From Chara braunii (Eukaryota; Streptophyta; Charophyceae; Charales; Characeae), in the NCBI GenBank assembly GCA_003427395.1, contig BFEA01000005.1, positions 301,173 to 365,172 of the forward strand: 64,000 nucleotides of DNA, in the 5' to 3' direction. A program made the translations under genes and the position numbers. Positions 30,123-41,051 of the stretch are shown in pieces. The notes beneath the pieces were generated by a model. It had not been told where the DNA came from. It saw only the letters and a list, made by a program, of their open reading frames with translations, and ran no database searches. The first letter of the stretch is position 1; the number at the start of each line of letters is the position of its first letter.

Positions 30123-31788
30123 TTGTTTGAAAGGCTAGTGTCTAATAAGCCCAAAGAGGAAGAAAATATCCACCCTACTATCGCCAATTTGCTGAAAGAG
30201 TACAAGGACTTGTTTGAAGCACCTTCAGGGGTAGTGCCCAGACAAATCCAACACCTCATCGAGATAGAACCTAGCAGTAGAACCCCTAAGGGGCCAGTCT
30301 GCAAGATGTCTCCCAAGGCGCTAGGGGAGCTTCACAGGCAGTTGGACAAGCTCCTAGAGAAAGGATGGATAAGGCCTAGTTCGTTGCCATTCGGCGCACC
30401 TATTCTGTTTGTCCCAAAGAAGGAGGGAGAACTACGTATGTGTAGAGACTACAGGGGACTGAACGCCATCACAATCAAGAATGCAGAGTTGCTGCCTCGT
30501 ATAGATGACATGTTAGATCGAGTACAAGGCTGTAAGTACTTCTCAAAGATAGATCTGAAGTCAGGTTACCATTAGATAGAGGTCCACCCGGACGACCAGT
30601 ACAAGACGGCGTTCGGGACAAGGTATGGGCAGTACGAGTTCATAGTGATGCCATTTGGACTAACTAATGCACCGACCACATTCCAACGCTGGATGAACGA
30701 CTTATTTAGGCCGTGGTTATATAGATTCGTCGTAGTATATTTAGACGACATCTTAGTGTTCAGCAAGACCCTCGAGGAGCATAAGGGCCATTTGAGGCAG
30801 ATTTTAGGAAAGTTCTTTGATTTCTGGGTAAGTGAGCATGGCATGCCGCTGTCCATAGTTAGTGATAGGGACACACGGTTTACCGGTCATAATTGGCAAG
30901 ATCTTATGAAAGTTTATGGGTCTAAGTTGTTGATGTCATTAGAACGACACCCAAAGACGAACGGCCAGACAAAACAAATTAATAAGATCTTGCAACAGCC
31001 ACTCAGAATGCATATTAGACCGGATCAAGTGAACTGGGATGAGATGCTCCCCAAGGTAGCAAGCGCCTACAACAATAGTGTTTATTTAGCTACCTGTAGG
31101 ACCCCTAACGAGCTGCACAAGTCCTTTAGACCAAGGAGACCGTTTGAAGGACTAAATCGGGATCAGATGCAGAGATTACCGCCCGACACCCGAGAGTTTG
31201 CATTGCATGAGCAGGAATTCACCAGAGTAATTGACATTCTTGGAAAGGCCCAACATCATATGATAGAACAAGCTAACAAGCACCGCCGATCTTCACAGTT
31301 TCAGGTAGGCGACTTAGTCTGGGTCAAGTCTAAAGAGTTCGCACCCACGGAGAACACCTCGCAAAAGCTCTTACCTGCGTACAGAGGACCATGGCCTGTC
31401 CTAGAAGTCAAAGGAGGAGGGGACGAACCATCATACACTATAGACATTCCAGCGCATCTCCACACATACCCAGTCTTCCATGCGTCGAAGTTGTTGCCAT
31501 GCACCACCAACGACATATTTCCTTCGCGAAAGTCAATGATTCCGCCAGATATGGATGGTGCCTATGATATAGATCGCATAGTGGAGGAGGACGTGTTCAA
31601 AACCGGAGGGCGAGGTCGTCCCCAGAAGCAATACAAAGTCAGGTTCACATATTAGGAACCAGAGGACGACATATGGTTTACTAGAACAGAGTTAATAGAA
31701 ACCACTCCCAACATAGTACACGCCTATGAAAGAGAAAGAAAGGGGAAAGGTCCTACCTTGAGTTCCAGTGTTCTCGACGGACCTTGAA
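30123..31788 (+). pseudogene. pol: Element F pol: RT fused directly to integrase, two TAG stops
   Basis: A single reading frame runs from RT ([44 protein letters not shown], catalytic FVVVYLDDILVFSK) into integrase. It is broken only by TAG at 30573-30575 and TAG at 31653-31655, each where relatives have a sense codon. At about 30812 the text passes from RT (HLRQILGK) straight to the integrase core (FWVSEHGMPLSIVSDRDTRF). RT thumb, RNase H, the HHCC domain and the first catalytic Asp are missing. The integrase third catalytic Glu is Lys (NGQTKQINK, codon 30972-30974). The C-terminal part (RRSSQFQVGDLVWVKS, HTYPVFHASKLLP) and a degenerate chromodomain-like end remain. Confidence 0.85.
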
Positions 31789-32244
31789 TTTAGGACGGCG
31801 GGAGTGAAGCGGTTTCACCCAGTTGACATGACATTGCAGACAATGAGATTCAATCCCTAGACCTATGCCTGAACCCTGTACATTGACCCTGTGTGCTGAG
31901 TGAGATTCAATCCCTAGACCTATCCTGTGTCATAGGTTAGGCTGTGGGAAGGGAAGTTGGGCTTGATCCCTAGGTCTGTAGGTTAGTACTTAAGTCTATT
32001 ACCATTAGCTTAGGAAGGTCTGTTCTAGAAGTCTCTACTTACCTCTTCGTAGGCCTAAGAGTCAGTCCTTAGGTAATAGTCCGTAGCTAACAGTCCGTAG
32101 CTAACAGTCTGTAGGTAAGAGTCCGTAGGTAACAATCCGTAGGCTCTAGGGTCCAAAAGAGTCTGTTCGGAAGAGTCTGTCTGAGTCGGCAAGTACCTGG
32201 GTAAGGGCTGCACGTGGGGAAGGTTTTGGACCACGCAGAGAGTT

Positions 32245-32359
32245 CCACGCGTTTTGGCCAGTGGGCCACGCATCTGGAAGTTTTCCGGGGCCACGCGTTT
32301 TGGCCTAGGCCCACGCGTTTTGGGGCAGGGCCCGACCACCTCCAAGGAAGTATAAATAA
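32245..32359 (+). promoter_or_regulatory. LTR promoter of element F: three CCACGCGTTTTGG boxes and TATA
   Basis: CCACGCGTTTTGG occurs at 32245-32257, 32291-32303 and 32311-32323, upstream of TATAAATAA (32351-32359). Sister element G has the same TATA context but a different upstream tandem repeat. Confidence 0.6.
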
Positions 32360-32791
32360 AGAGGCAGCATCCAGTCATTCATTCATTCGCCTGTGAGCCA
32401 TGCGGAAGCGTTGCCTTGGTGACTTGTGCGTGGAGGTCTACGGGTGCCCGAAGCTGAAGTGGGAAGAGGTGAAGACGATGACCATAGCTGGAAGGAGGAA
32501 GACGACGACGACCATAGCCGGCCAGATGTTGGTGCAGACAAAGTGTACAGAGTGTGTGTCTCTGTGTAGCGTGGACATTCAGGGTAGATCCTCGTACATG
32601 TGTCCATGAGGGAGAGTGAGGCTGGTGGTGGAGACTGTGTTCGGCGGCCATAGCTGCAAGTTGTACAGTTGTCTTGAACAGAGTTTAAGTACAAGTTCGT
32701 TGTTGATTCTGAGTTGACGAGTTTGGTTTGGCCATCAGTTCTCGTGTATGCATGTTGAAAGCAAGTCTGAAGTCGAGTCTGATTGCATAAG

Positions 32792-32843
32792 GGGCGAGCG
32801 GTAAAAAAACAGGGCACCTAGGTCGACCCCTGTTTTTCGCCCC
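32792..32843. other. Hairpin near the end of the element F LTR
   Basis: AAAAACAGGG (32805-32814) pairs with CCCTGTTTTT (32828-32837), and GGGGCG (from about 32791) pairs with CGCCCC (32838-32843) across a bulge. It may be a transcript 3' end signal or an element edge. Confidence 0.4.
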
Positions 32844-34952
32844 GTCTCTCGTTGACACTAACCCTACTTTTATGCAGATGAATGTACTAATTTATCCCAC
32901 CCTTGACACCCCTACTATCGACTTATTTTCCTCTTATTTCTATTCCCTCCATACCCGGTCACGAACGCGTGCGCAAACCCCTACCTAAGCATTTTCACGT
33001 GGCCGAGTCAACGACCGGAGTTTATTTATTTGACGCGGATAATAAAATTGGAAATGAAAGCACGATAAAAAAAACTAAGATTTTACGAATTTCCTTGATG
33101 CTCCGTTTTTGTACCGGATTACGTTCCTCCCTGTCGTTAAACCGATTTTGGCCCCTTTTGATAGGCCCATTGTGACCCTTGATTTTTGTGTGTACCTGAC
33201 CTCGAATTTTTTTTGTGCATATGAGTTTGTCGAGTGCTGCGCGAGATCTACTTATTTTGGAGATTTCTGCTTGACATCGCGTTGTGTCGACTGGCCGATG
33301 AGACTTCGACTGCGGTGTGGTGATACGAATCTCTTTTATAGTAATGTTGGACTTACCGGTTTGGTTTACGGCTTCGACGGTTTGACACTCGGTATCATGT
33401 GATCAGCGGGATCATGAAATGCTTGCCCGCCCAACAGATTGGAGATGACAAGGTCACAACCAAGTACGAGGTCTTTGGTCTGTGATGGGCAACCTGCTGC
33501 ATGAGATGCTTTGGCTAGCTTGGTACTGGTGGCCCCTTAGTTGTGTTATATGACGGCGTCCTGGGCATTGAGCTTCAATGTCCTTGTTCATGGGATGGGT
33601 CCAACAGTGACGGGCCTGTTCGTGCTGCTGTAATTGGAGGACGGTTGGAATTGGGTGACTGGTCTGGCCTTTGGGCCGGGCAGTGATATTGGGCCTTTGT
33701 TGTGGCTTGGTACCGAAGCCTTCAGCCTCGGGACCAGCGGCGACACTCTTCGTCCCATTGTCAGTATTGGTGATACCAGACCCAAGGGTGCAGTCGCTGG
33801 GGTACCACTGGTTCGGGCTCGTCGCTCAGTGTAGTTGTGGTACCAGTTCCTTTCCGGATGGGACCAGGCCGTGTGCATGGGTGCACGTGTGCCAGTCCAA
33901 AGGGCTGCCTGGAAAGCTGCCAGCGGGCGCCTCTACATGGACAAGTCTTGACTTGGAAGGGGGAGTTCGCCTGGGCCAAACGACGACGTTCATGGTGAAC
34001 TCCGCGACCAAGGTGTGCACCGCGACCAAGGTGTGCACCGCCGATGGATGAGATGACGTCAACAGGATGGAGGTGACTTCAACCCCTACATGAGTCGTTA
34101 ACAACGGAGTGATCAAGGCAATGGCCGCCCGCCTAGACAGTTGCCACTTGTGCCTGTTCCTGGGAGCTACATCAATAGGATGGAGGTGACTTCAACCCCT
34201 AGGAGCTCACAGAGAGAGCCAGTTGAGGGCTCGCTGCGCAGCCAATAAAGGGGAAACTCGGACGAGAAGGGAACCCGGGGAAGAAAAGCGATCCAGGTGA
34301 CCGGCGCAAAATTGTTGAACGGAGTGGCAACATCTGCGTCAAGGGGTAACCGTCTCGGTGCACGGCGCAAGGAAAACCGACTCGGTGTACAGGGCGGCGA
34401 AACGATCGTGACATGAGAGGCAAGGCAGAGTGTGCGAAGGGCTGATTCGGCCAGAAAGACACTGAGACGAGCGTAGCATCGAGAATGAAGGGTGGACGAC
34501 ACGAGCGGGCGGAGAGAGAGGGAACAGGGCGGACCAGGTGGGCCCCGAGGATACAAAGAACACCGAGGAAGAAAGGTGAAGAACGAAGGGGGGAAAGCTG
34601 ACGGCAGTGGGGAGAGGAAGAACTACGAGCATGGGGAACGAACGAGTGCACAGCTATCTCCGTCGCCTGTGTCAAAGAGGGTGTTGATGCAAGCTTAAGT
34701 ACGGGAGGCAAGCTTGTGGAGGCAAGAAGGTGTAACAGGGAGGATCAGAAAGATCATGCGAGTGAGAGAGAGGGAGAGAGAAACGGAAGGAAGAGTCGAG
34801 ACGAGAAGTGAAGGAAGGCGCGCGCTCGTCTCAAATCAGCTCGCCAATCCACGATTGCCTCCAGAGACAAAAGAGCAAGCTCGACGAGCAGGCGATTGAA
34901 GGTATGAACGGCGGTGGGTAGATACGAGGAAAGGCGAGACTGAGTAAGAAAG
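32844..34952. other. No recognised gene; short direct repeats
   Basis: A 31-bp segment (AGGATGGAGGTGACTTCAAC core) occurs at 34058-34088 and 34170-34200. GCGACCAAGGTGTGCACC is tandemly doubled at 34003-34038. From 34200 on, the minus strand is Ser/Pro/Leu-rich with no motif I recognise. Confidence 0.4.
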
Positions 34953-35945
34953 TCACATCAGTCATTTAAGTTCGCTGGTTCTTTATACTGGATCTGTTTG
35001 CTGAACTCGTTCGCTGATCCCAATCATCTGCCACACCAGTCACTTAAGTTCGCTGGTTCTTTAAGCTGGTTTTGTTCGCTGAACTCGTTCACTGGTCCCA
35101 ATCATCTGCCACACCAGTCATTTAAGTCCGCTGGTTCTTTATGCTGGTTCTGTTCGCTGAACTCGTTAGCTGGTCCCAATCATCTGNNNNNNNNNNNNNN
35201 NNNNNNNNNNNNNNNNNNNNNNNNNNNNNNNNNNNNNNNNNNNNNNNNNNNNNNNNNNNNNNNNNNNNNNNNNNNNNNNNNNNNNNNNNNNNNNNNNNNN
35301 NNNNNNNNNNNNNNNNNNNNNNNNNNNNNNNNNNNNNNNNNNNNNNNNNNNNNNNNNNNNNNNNNNNNNNNNNNNNNNNNNNNNNNNNNNNNNNNNNNNN
35401 NNNNNNNNNNNNNNNNNNNNNNNNNNNNNNNNNNNNNNNNNNNNNNNNNNNNNNNNNNNNNNNNNNNNNNNNNNNNNNNNNNNNNNNNNNNNNNNNNNNN
35501 NNNNNNNNNNNNNNNNNNNNNNNNNNNNNNNNNNNNNNNNNNNNNNNNNNNNNNNNNNNNNNNNNNNNNNNNNNNNNNNNNNNNNNNNNNNNNNNNNNNN
35601 NNNNNNNNNNNNNNNNNNNNNNNNNNNNNNNNNNNNNNNNNNNNNNNGGTTCGAACCATCAGTCATACCAGTCATTTTAGTTCGCTGGTTCTTTAGGCTG
35701 GTTCCGTTCGCTGAACTTATTCGCTGGTACCAATCATTAGTCGTTTCGAACCATCAGTCATACCAGTCAATTCAGTTCACTGGTCCTTTATACTGGTTCT
35801 GTTTGCTGCACTTGTTCACCGGTTTGAGGCATCAGTCATATCAGTCGTTTCGGTTCGCTGGTTCCTTTCACTTGTTCTATTCGCCAGTCGGAATCACTAA
35901 TCGCACCAGTCAGTTGGGCTCGTTGGTTTTTAACTGATCCTGTTC
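34953..35945. repeat. 78-bp tandem array interrupted by an assembly gap
   Basis: GTCATTTAAGTTCGCTGGTT and variants recur at 34961, 35039 and 35117, an exact 78-bp period. After the gap, diverged units with TTCGCTGGTTCTTTA and ACCAGTCA continue to about 35945. The array may be leader or LTR sequence of chromovirus B, but I see no second copy that would prove it. Confidence 0.85.
35187..35647. other. Assembly gap (461 N)
   Basis: The run of undetermined bases lies inside the 78-bp array, so the true copy number is unknown. Confidence 1.
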
Positions 35946-36573
35946 GCCTGCACGGTGACCTCGATCGTCGATATACGAGCTGGTGTCGAGCGTCGGTTCT
36001 GCTCAGCAACTTGGTTTGAACAAGCTCGGTGAGAGGTGTTGCGACGGGCACCTGCTTCGTTGTTACGTTACCAACGGCTGGACGAGTGACTACCGGTGGG
36101 ACGAGTCCTGTGGATCGAATGGGACACTTGCCTGAAACTGGTGCTGATACCGCATGCTGGGGCAATGACTTCTTGAGGAGATTGTGCCTCATGACACACT
36201 GAGGTGGCCCAGCTGGGTTGGATTGAGTACGGGACGCTACGGGAGGTTGAGATAAACCGACTCAACTCTGAGTGATTAGTTGACAAGAAAGAGAGCCAAA
36301 CCACTTACCGATGTGACTATTTGTCTCTCCGACGAACTTGAGTGTCTGCTGCGGCTCACAGCTGTTCGCTCCCCTCCCCCTTCACGGTCAGTTATTCTTG
36401 TGTACAACGGTCGAGGGAAGGGGTTGGTTCCAATCTCTGGTAACTCTCCTTACCTCGGTTTCGCAGGAGGATCAAGCTCCAAAATCCGATTTCAATTAAT
36501 TCCCCCATAATTTTTCGAATTTTTTCTTTTAAAAAATGCATTAAAATTTCAATTCAATACCAAAAAAAATGGC
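35946..36573. other. Leader-like region before chromovirus B gag
   Basis: No gene seen. An AT-rich stretch at 36490-36565 precedes the gag-like frame. Confidence 0.3.
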
Positions 36574-36684
36574 AGCCGCACCAAGAATTCTCTGCGTGCC
36601 ACCGCCTGGGCTGCTGAGAACGCCGCTGCAGCCGCCGCCTCCACCGCTACTTCTACTTCCTCGTCCCCGGCCTCTCCCTCCACA

Positions 36685-38934
36685 ATGGCGGACGGTTCCT
36701 CAACCATCAACATGAGCGCCATTAACACCGCATCCTTAGACAGCCTGCTCCGTGACTTCATGGCAGAACAACCCGCAGCTGAAGCCACCCCCACCAACAT
36801 CTCCCTACTCACCATGATGCAATCCATGCAGGACACCATCCGTGCCCTCCAATCCTCCTTCGCCACTCCTCTCCAGCCGGATAGATAACATGGCACAAAC
36901 ATCGACCCCTTCCATCCAAGTGGTCACTACCACGATTCCCACTTCCACGCCGGGTTCTAGTCTGCCAACGTCCTCCTCTCCTCACTCCCACTCCCACCTC
37001 CACCCCTTCTACCTCCACTTCCACCTCCGGTCCATCCGCCACTCCCACCTCCACCGCTTCTATCTCCACCCCCACCGCCGGTCCATCCGCCACCCCAGCC
37101 TCTACGACCCCCATCCCAACGGCCACCACTAGCGTGTACCACCCACCTCCTCCCTCCTCCTCCCCTCTCATTGCCCAATTGCCGCACCATCCCCTCGGCA
37201 CCCAATCCATACCCCCAACTCCCCTCTCACAACCCATCTCTACCTCATCCATCATCACCTCCCTCTGGATGCCCACCTACTCGCAAGTCACAACTATGTC
37301 ACACCCCACCCTCCCCCAACACACCCCGAACGCCCTCCTCCCAACAAACCCCCAACATGACTTCACCCGCCTCGTTGACGCCTCACCACCCTCGACTTCA
37401 ACGCACTCGCTACCCACATCCCTAGTTATGGCGAAATCCCCCGAACATTATAGGCCGACGACATTCCAACCTTGTCCCGTAAACCCAATGAGGATGTATC
37501 TCTCTTTCTCCGCCAACTCCAACAAGCTTCCTACCTCCACACCGTCCCCGTCATCCACTGGCTACCCATTGTCGGTACACGACTCCTCGCCAACACCGCC
37601 CACTGGTGCCTCACCGAAGTCGCAAAACCGCCAACTAAGCGCCAGCCATTGCACTCCTTCCTTGAGTGGGCTACGCTGATCACAACCACCTTCTGCCCAC
37701 AAAAGACCGTCAATGATTACATCGATTAATTCTGTCGGCTTCGCAAAAATGGCCCCACCGATCGCTACGTCCAATATGTCCGCTCACTACGACAGCATAT
37801 TCTCGTTCACCTGATCGCCGAGGACACTTTCATCTCCCGCCTCAAGCGTGTCTCCAACCGCGAAATCACCGCCGTCCTCGTCCATGAGTCCACCACAACA
37901 TTATCCGATCTTCTCTCCCTCATTCTCCAAATCGACAGTCTCCTCTCAACTCACAAGGCCGCCATCCCCTCCGTCCCTTCCCGAACACGTTTCTTCCACA
38001 ACATTGCTTCTGACGAGACCCTCACCACCACAATGTCAGATGAGCGTCCCTAGTTACGGCGAAATCCCCGTACATTCTAGGCCCACCACATTCCAACCTT
38101 GTCTGGTAACCCCAATGAGGATGTATCTCTCTTTCTCCGCCAACTCCAACAAGCTTCCTACCTCCACACCGTCCCCGTCACCCACTGGCTACCCATTGTC
38201 GGTACACGACTCCTCGCCAACGCCGCCCACTGGTGCCTCATCGAAGTCGCCAACCGCCAACTCAGTGCCGGCCATTGCACTCCTTCCTTGAGTGGGCTAC
38301 GCTGATCACAACCACCTTCCGCCCACAAAAGACCGTCATTGATTACATCGACCAATTCTGCCGGCTTCGCAAAAATGGCCCCACCAACCGCTACGTCCAA
38401 TATGTCCGCTCACTACGACAGCATATTCTCGTTCACCTGATTGCCGACGACACTTTCATCTCCCGCCTCAAGCGTGTCTCCAACCGTGAAATCACCGCCG
38501 TCCTTGTCCATGAGTCAACCACAACATTATCCGATCTTCTCTCCCGCATTCTCCAAATCGACAGTCTCCTCTCAACTCACAACGCCGCCATCCCCTTCGT
38601 CCCTTCCCAAACACGTTTCTTCCACAATATTGCTTCCGACAACACCCTCACCACCACAATGTCAGATGGGTTCTCCACACCCGACCTCGACACCGAGTCC
38701 ACTTCTACCGACCCCCCATCTTTCACCCAGGAAGAAATCAACACCATCCATCTCCTCACGATGGAGCACGGGAACCGCCAGGCTCGCGCATCTCCTTCCA
38801 CCTCGCCCCCTCGCTTAGCAAAGCTCACCCCGGAGGAATGTGCCTACCTCCAAACCAACAATGGCTGTTTTCGGTGTCGTAAGTTGGGCCACAAGCAAAC
38901 CAGCTGCCCTAACGCTAGTCAGTTCACCCGATAG
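36685..38934 (+). pseudogene. gag: Element B gag with 625-bp tandem duplication
   Basis: The N-terminal frame (36685-36888; an open frame without ATG extends further upstream) is Ala/Ser/Thr-rich and includes SLDSLLRDFMAEQ. A Pro/Ser/Thr-rich tract follows, in shifting frames. The capsid core appears twice: PNEDVSLFLRQLQQASYLHT at about 37480 and again at about 38107. Positions 37419-38041 and 38044-38666 are copies of one 625-bp segment, not a multiple of three. The first copy also has TAA at 37727. The second continues as an open frame (38233-38934) through RQHILVHLIADDTFISRLKR to a CCHC knuckle, CFRCRKLGHKQTSC. It would form the particle if intact. Confidence 0.75.
37419..38666 (+). repeat. 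625-bp tandem duplication in B gag
   Basis: CCCTAGTTATGGCGAAATCC at about 37422 and CCCTAGTTACGGCGAAATCC at 38047 start parallel copies. Both run to ACCACAATGTCAGATG, at about 38040 and 38665. Confidence 0.9.
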
Positions 38935-38983
38935 GCTCCCCGCTCCATGAGACCTCGGCCCGTCGTATCCGCTACCCCACCCT

Positions 38984-40306
38984 TTGCAACATCAGGACCC
39001 TCCCACAAATGAACACCGTCCCCTTGCCCATCGCGACCCCACCCCGACATTGACAACTAGTCAACCGGCCCCTCTATTGGCATCGGCAATCCATCTGCCA
39101 CACCCACCTCCGGTGACACATATCCCACCGGATGACACTCAAGCGTCGCAATTTACTCCACCTGGCCCCCTTCCGACGATGTCCCTCACCCCGTCGGTCG
39201 AGCTCATCACTGGCACGTGTTCCTCTACCCTTCTCCCTAATACCTCTCACATCACCTTCTCCAATGTTGTTGAGGAACAAGCGCAACACGACCGACTTGT
39301 TAGACTAGGCATCGAACAACGCCAACTCAACAACATGATCTCCGCCGCTTGTGCTGGAACCGCCCAGTTTCAGCTCAAGTTCATATCCATCTCCCTCGCC
39401 ACATCGACAGTGAAGTTTCGGGCCCTCCTCGATGGCGGGGCTAACGACAACTTCATTATCGACGCCTGTGTCCGCAAAGCCGGTCTCCCCTCAACTGGCT
39501 ATGACTCTTCGATCACCATTCGCTTAGGGGACACGGACACAACCGTCATCATCGATCGCACAGGGGACAAGGACACAACCGTCATCGTCGATCGCACAGT
39601 TCCTGAGGTCACCATGAGTGTTGGCTCCCTCCGCAATCAGATCTCCTTCGAAGTCATGCACCTCATGTGCAACGTCGTCCTGGGAACTATTTGGATTGAT
39701 CGCTACATGCCCTACTCTTTCTATCCCTCCTTCATCCGCCTCTCTTCTACTTCGAACTCTATCATTGACATCCCTTACATTCTCCCCCCTACCTCGAACT
39801 CTATCATTGACATCCCTTACATTCTCCCCCCTACCACTGATGGTGGGGCTAACGACAACTTCATTACCGACGCCTGTGTCCGCAAAGCCGGTCTCCCCTC
39901 AACTGGCTATGACTCTTCGATCACCATTCGCTTAGGGGACAAGGACACAACTGTCATCGTCGATCGCACAGGGGACAAGGGCACCACCGTCATCGTCGAT
40001 CGCACAGTTCCTGAGGTCACCATGAATGTTGGCTCCCTCCAGAGTCAGATCTCCTTCGAAGTCATGCACCTCATGTGCAACGTCGTCCTGGGAACTATTT
40101 GGATTGATCGCCACATGCCCTACTCGTTCTATCCCTCCTTCATCCGCCTCTCTTCTACTTCGAACTCTATCATTGACACCCCTTACATTCTCCCCCCTAC
40201 CACCCCACCCCCGTCTCCCCCCACCAATTCCTCTACATGTCTCGCCAACACCCTGACTCCACCTACTATTGTCTCGTCATCGACCGTGAGCATCCTGATG
40301 ACTTGA
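38984..40306 (+). CDS. pro: Element B protease frame with two in-frame retropepsin domains
   Basis: 440 codons. The first 130 residues are Pro/Thr/Ser-rich linker. Then [23 protein letters not shown] begins a retropepsin-like domain with [19 protein letters not shown] as its second hallmark. Exactly 408 bp (136 codons) later the same unit repeats in frame, from [14 protein letters not shown] to [14 protein letters not shown]. Retropepsins normally act as homodimers of one domain, so two domains in one chain could form a single-chain dimer. The active-site triplet is Asp-Gly-Gly in both copies instead of Asp-Ser/Thr-Gly, which argues against activity. Two smaller tandem duplications (a 36-bp [12 protein letters not shown] unit and a [14 protein letters not shown] unit) lie inside. 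RT begins in another frame overlapping the end. Confidence 0.75.
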   Translation: MQHQDPPTNEHRPLAHRDPTPTLTTSQPAPLLASAIHLPHPPPVTHIPPDDTQASQFTPPGPLPTMSLTPSVELITGTCSSTLLPNTSHITFSNVVEEQAQHDRLVRLGIEQRQLNNMISAACAGTAQFQLKFISISLATSTVKFRALLDGGANDNFIIDACVRKAGLPSTGYDSSITIRLGDTDTTVIIDRTGDKDTTVIVDRTVPEVTMSVGSLRNQISFEVMHLMCNVVLGTIWIDRYMPYSFYPSFIRLSSTSNSIIDIPYILPPTSNSIIDIPYILPPTTDGGANDNFITDACVRKAGLPSTGYDSSITIRLGDKDTTVIVDRTGDKGTTVIVDRTVPEVTMNVGSLQSQISFEVMHLMCNVVLGTIWIDRHMPYSFYPSFIRLSSTSNSIIDTPYILPPTTPPPSPPTNSSTCLANTLTPPTIVSSSTVSILMT

Positions 40307-40943
40307 TTCCAACGGACAAACCCGACCAAGCCCCCCCATCCGACCCTCGCATCACCTCTCTCCTCTCAGAATTCAAGGACGTCTTTCCCGAGTCCTTGCC
40401 TGCCCGCTTGCCACCCGATCGCGGTGTATCTCACACCATTAATCTCAAACCCGACCATTCCCCTCCTTGCTGCCCTCCGTACCAACTCTCCGTCCCCGAG
40501 ACCGAAGAGATGAAGCGCCAACTCAATGAACTCCTTGAAAAAGGATTCATTAAGCCTAGCTCATCCCCCTTCGAAGCCAGCTGCCTCTTTGTCAAAAAGG
40601 CCGACACCTCGGAGCTCCGCATGTGTACAAACTACCGCGCCTTGAACCGGATCACGATCAAGATTAAGTATCCACTCCCCCGGACATCTGAACTTCTTGA
40701 TCGCCTCCGTGGAGCCAAATACTTCACCAAGATTGACCTCCGCAGTGGCTTCCACCAAATCCGTATTCGCAAGGAAGATACCCATAAGACCGCCTTCCGC
40801 TCTCGCTTCGGGCATTACGAGTTCCTAATGATGCCTTTCAGCCTCACAAATGCCCCAATGACCTTCCAGTGCACCATCAACCACATCTTCCGCGATCTCC
40901 TCGAAGTCTGCGTCGTGATCTACCTCGACGACATCCTTGTCTC
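40237..40943 (+). pseudogene. pol: Element B reverse transcriptase palm
   Basis: The sequence reads through [86 protein letters not shown] and catalytic [12 protein letters not shown], the normal order of Ty3 RT motifs. The frame breaks at about 40943, directly after the catalytic motif. The next RT part ([29 protein letters not shown]) is in another frame from 41052. A one-base difference near 40220 relative to element C separates it from the protease frame. Confidence 0.85.
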
Positions 40944-41051
40944 AGTCCCACCTTCGAGTCCCACCTTCAGCACATCGAGAAGGTACTTTCCATCCTCTAC
41001 GAGCAAAAGTTCTACGCTAAGCTTAGCAAATGAACTTTTGTCGCCTCGAGC

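Larger units (their letters stand above)
26883..32843 (+). mobile_element. Element F: internally deleted Ty3/gypsy LTR retrotransposon
   Basis: The LTR start TGAAACGGTTTTCAC occurs at 26883, TGAAGCGGTTTCAC at 31805, and a related start in element G at 61413. Between them are a leader, gag, protease and a pol that joins RT directly to integrase. The 5' LTR is much shorter than the 3' LTR and lacks the TATA region, so both the LTR and pol have suffered deletions. The leader and gag start are close to element G, which retains a longer 5' LTR. Confidence 0.8.
31805..32843 (+). repeat. 3' LTR of element F
   Basis: It starts TGAAGCGGTTTCACCC after a purine-rich stretch (GGACGGCGGGAG). It contains repeated ACAGTCCGTAGCTA-type units (32070-32140), three CCACGCGTTTTGG boxes and a TATA box. 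The segment after the TATA, GAGGCAGC..CCAGTCAT, is shared with element G (61971-61988). The right boundary near the hairpin at 32792-32843 is an estimate. Confidence 0.6.

Noticed and set aside
34998-35696. 232-codon open frame across the gap
   Set aside because: Most of it is undetermined sequence, and the rest is the 78-bp tandem repeat.
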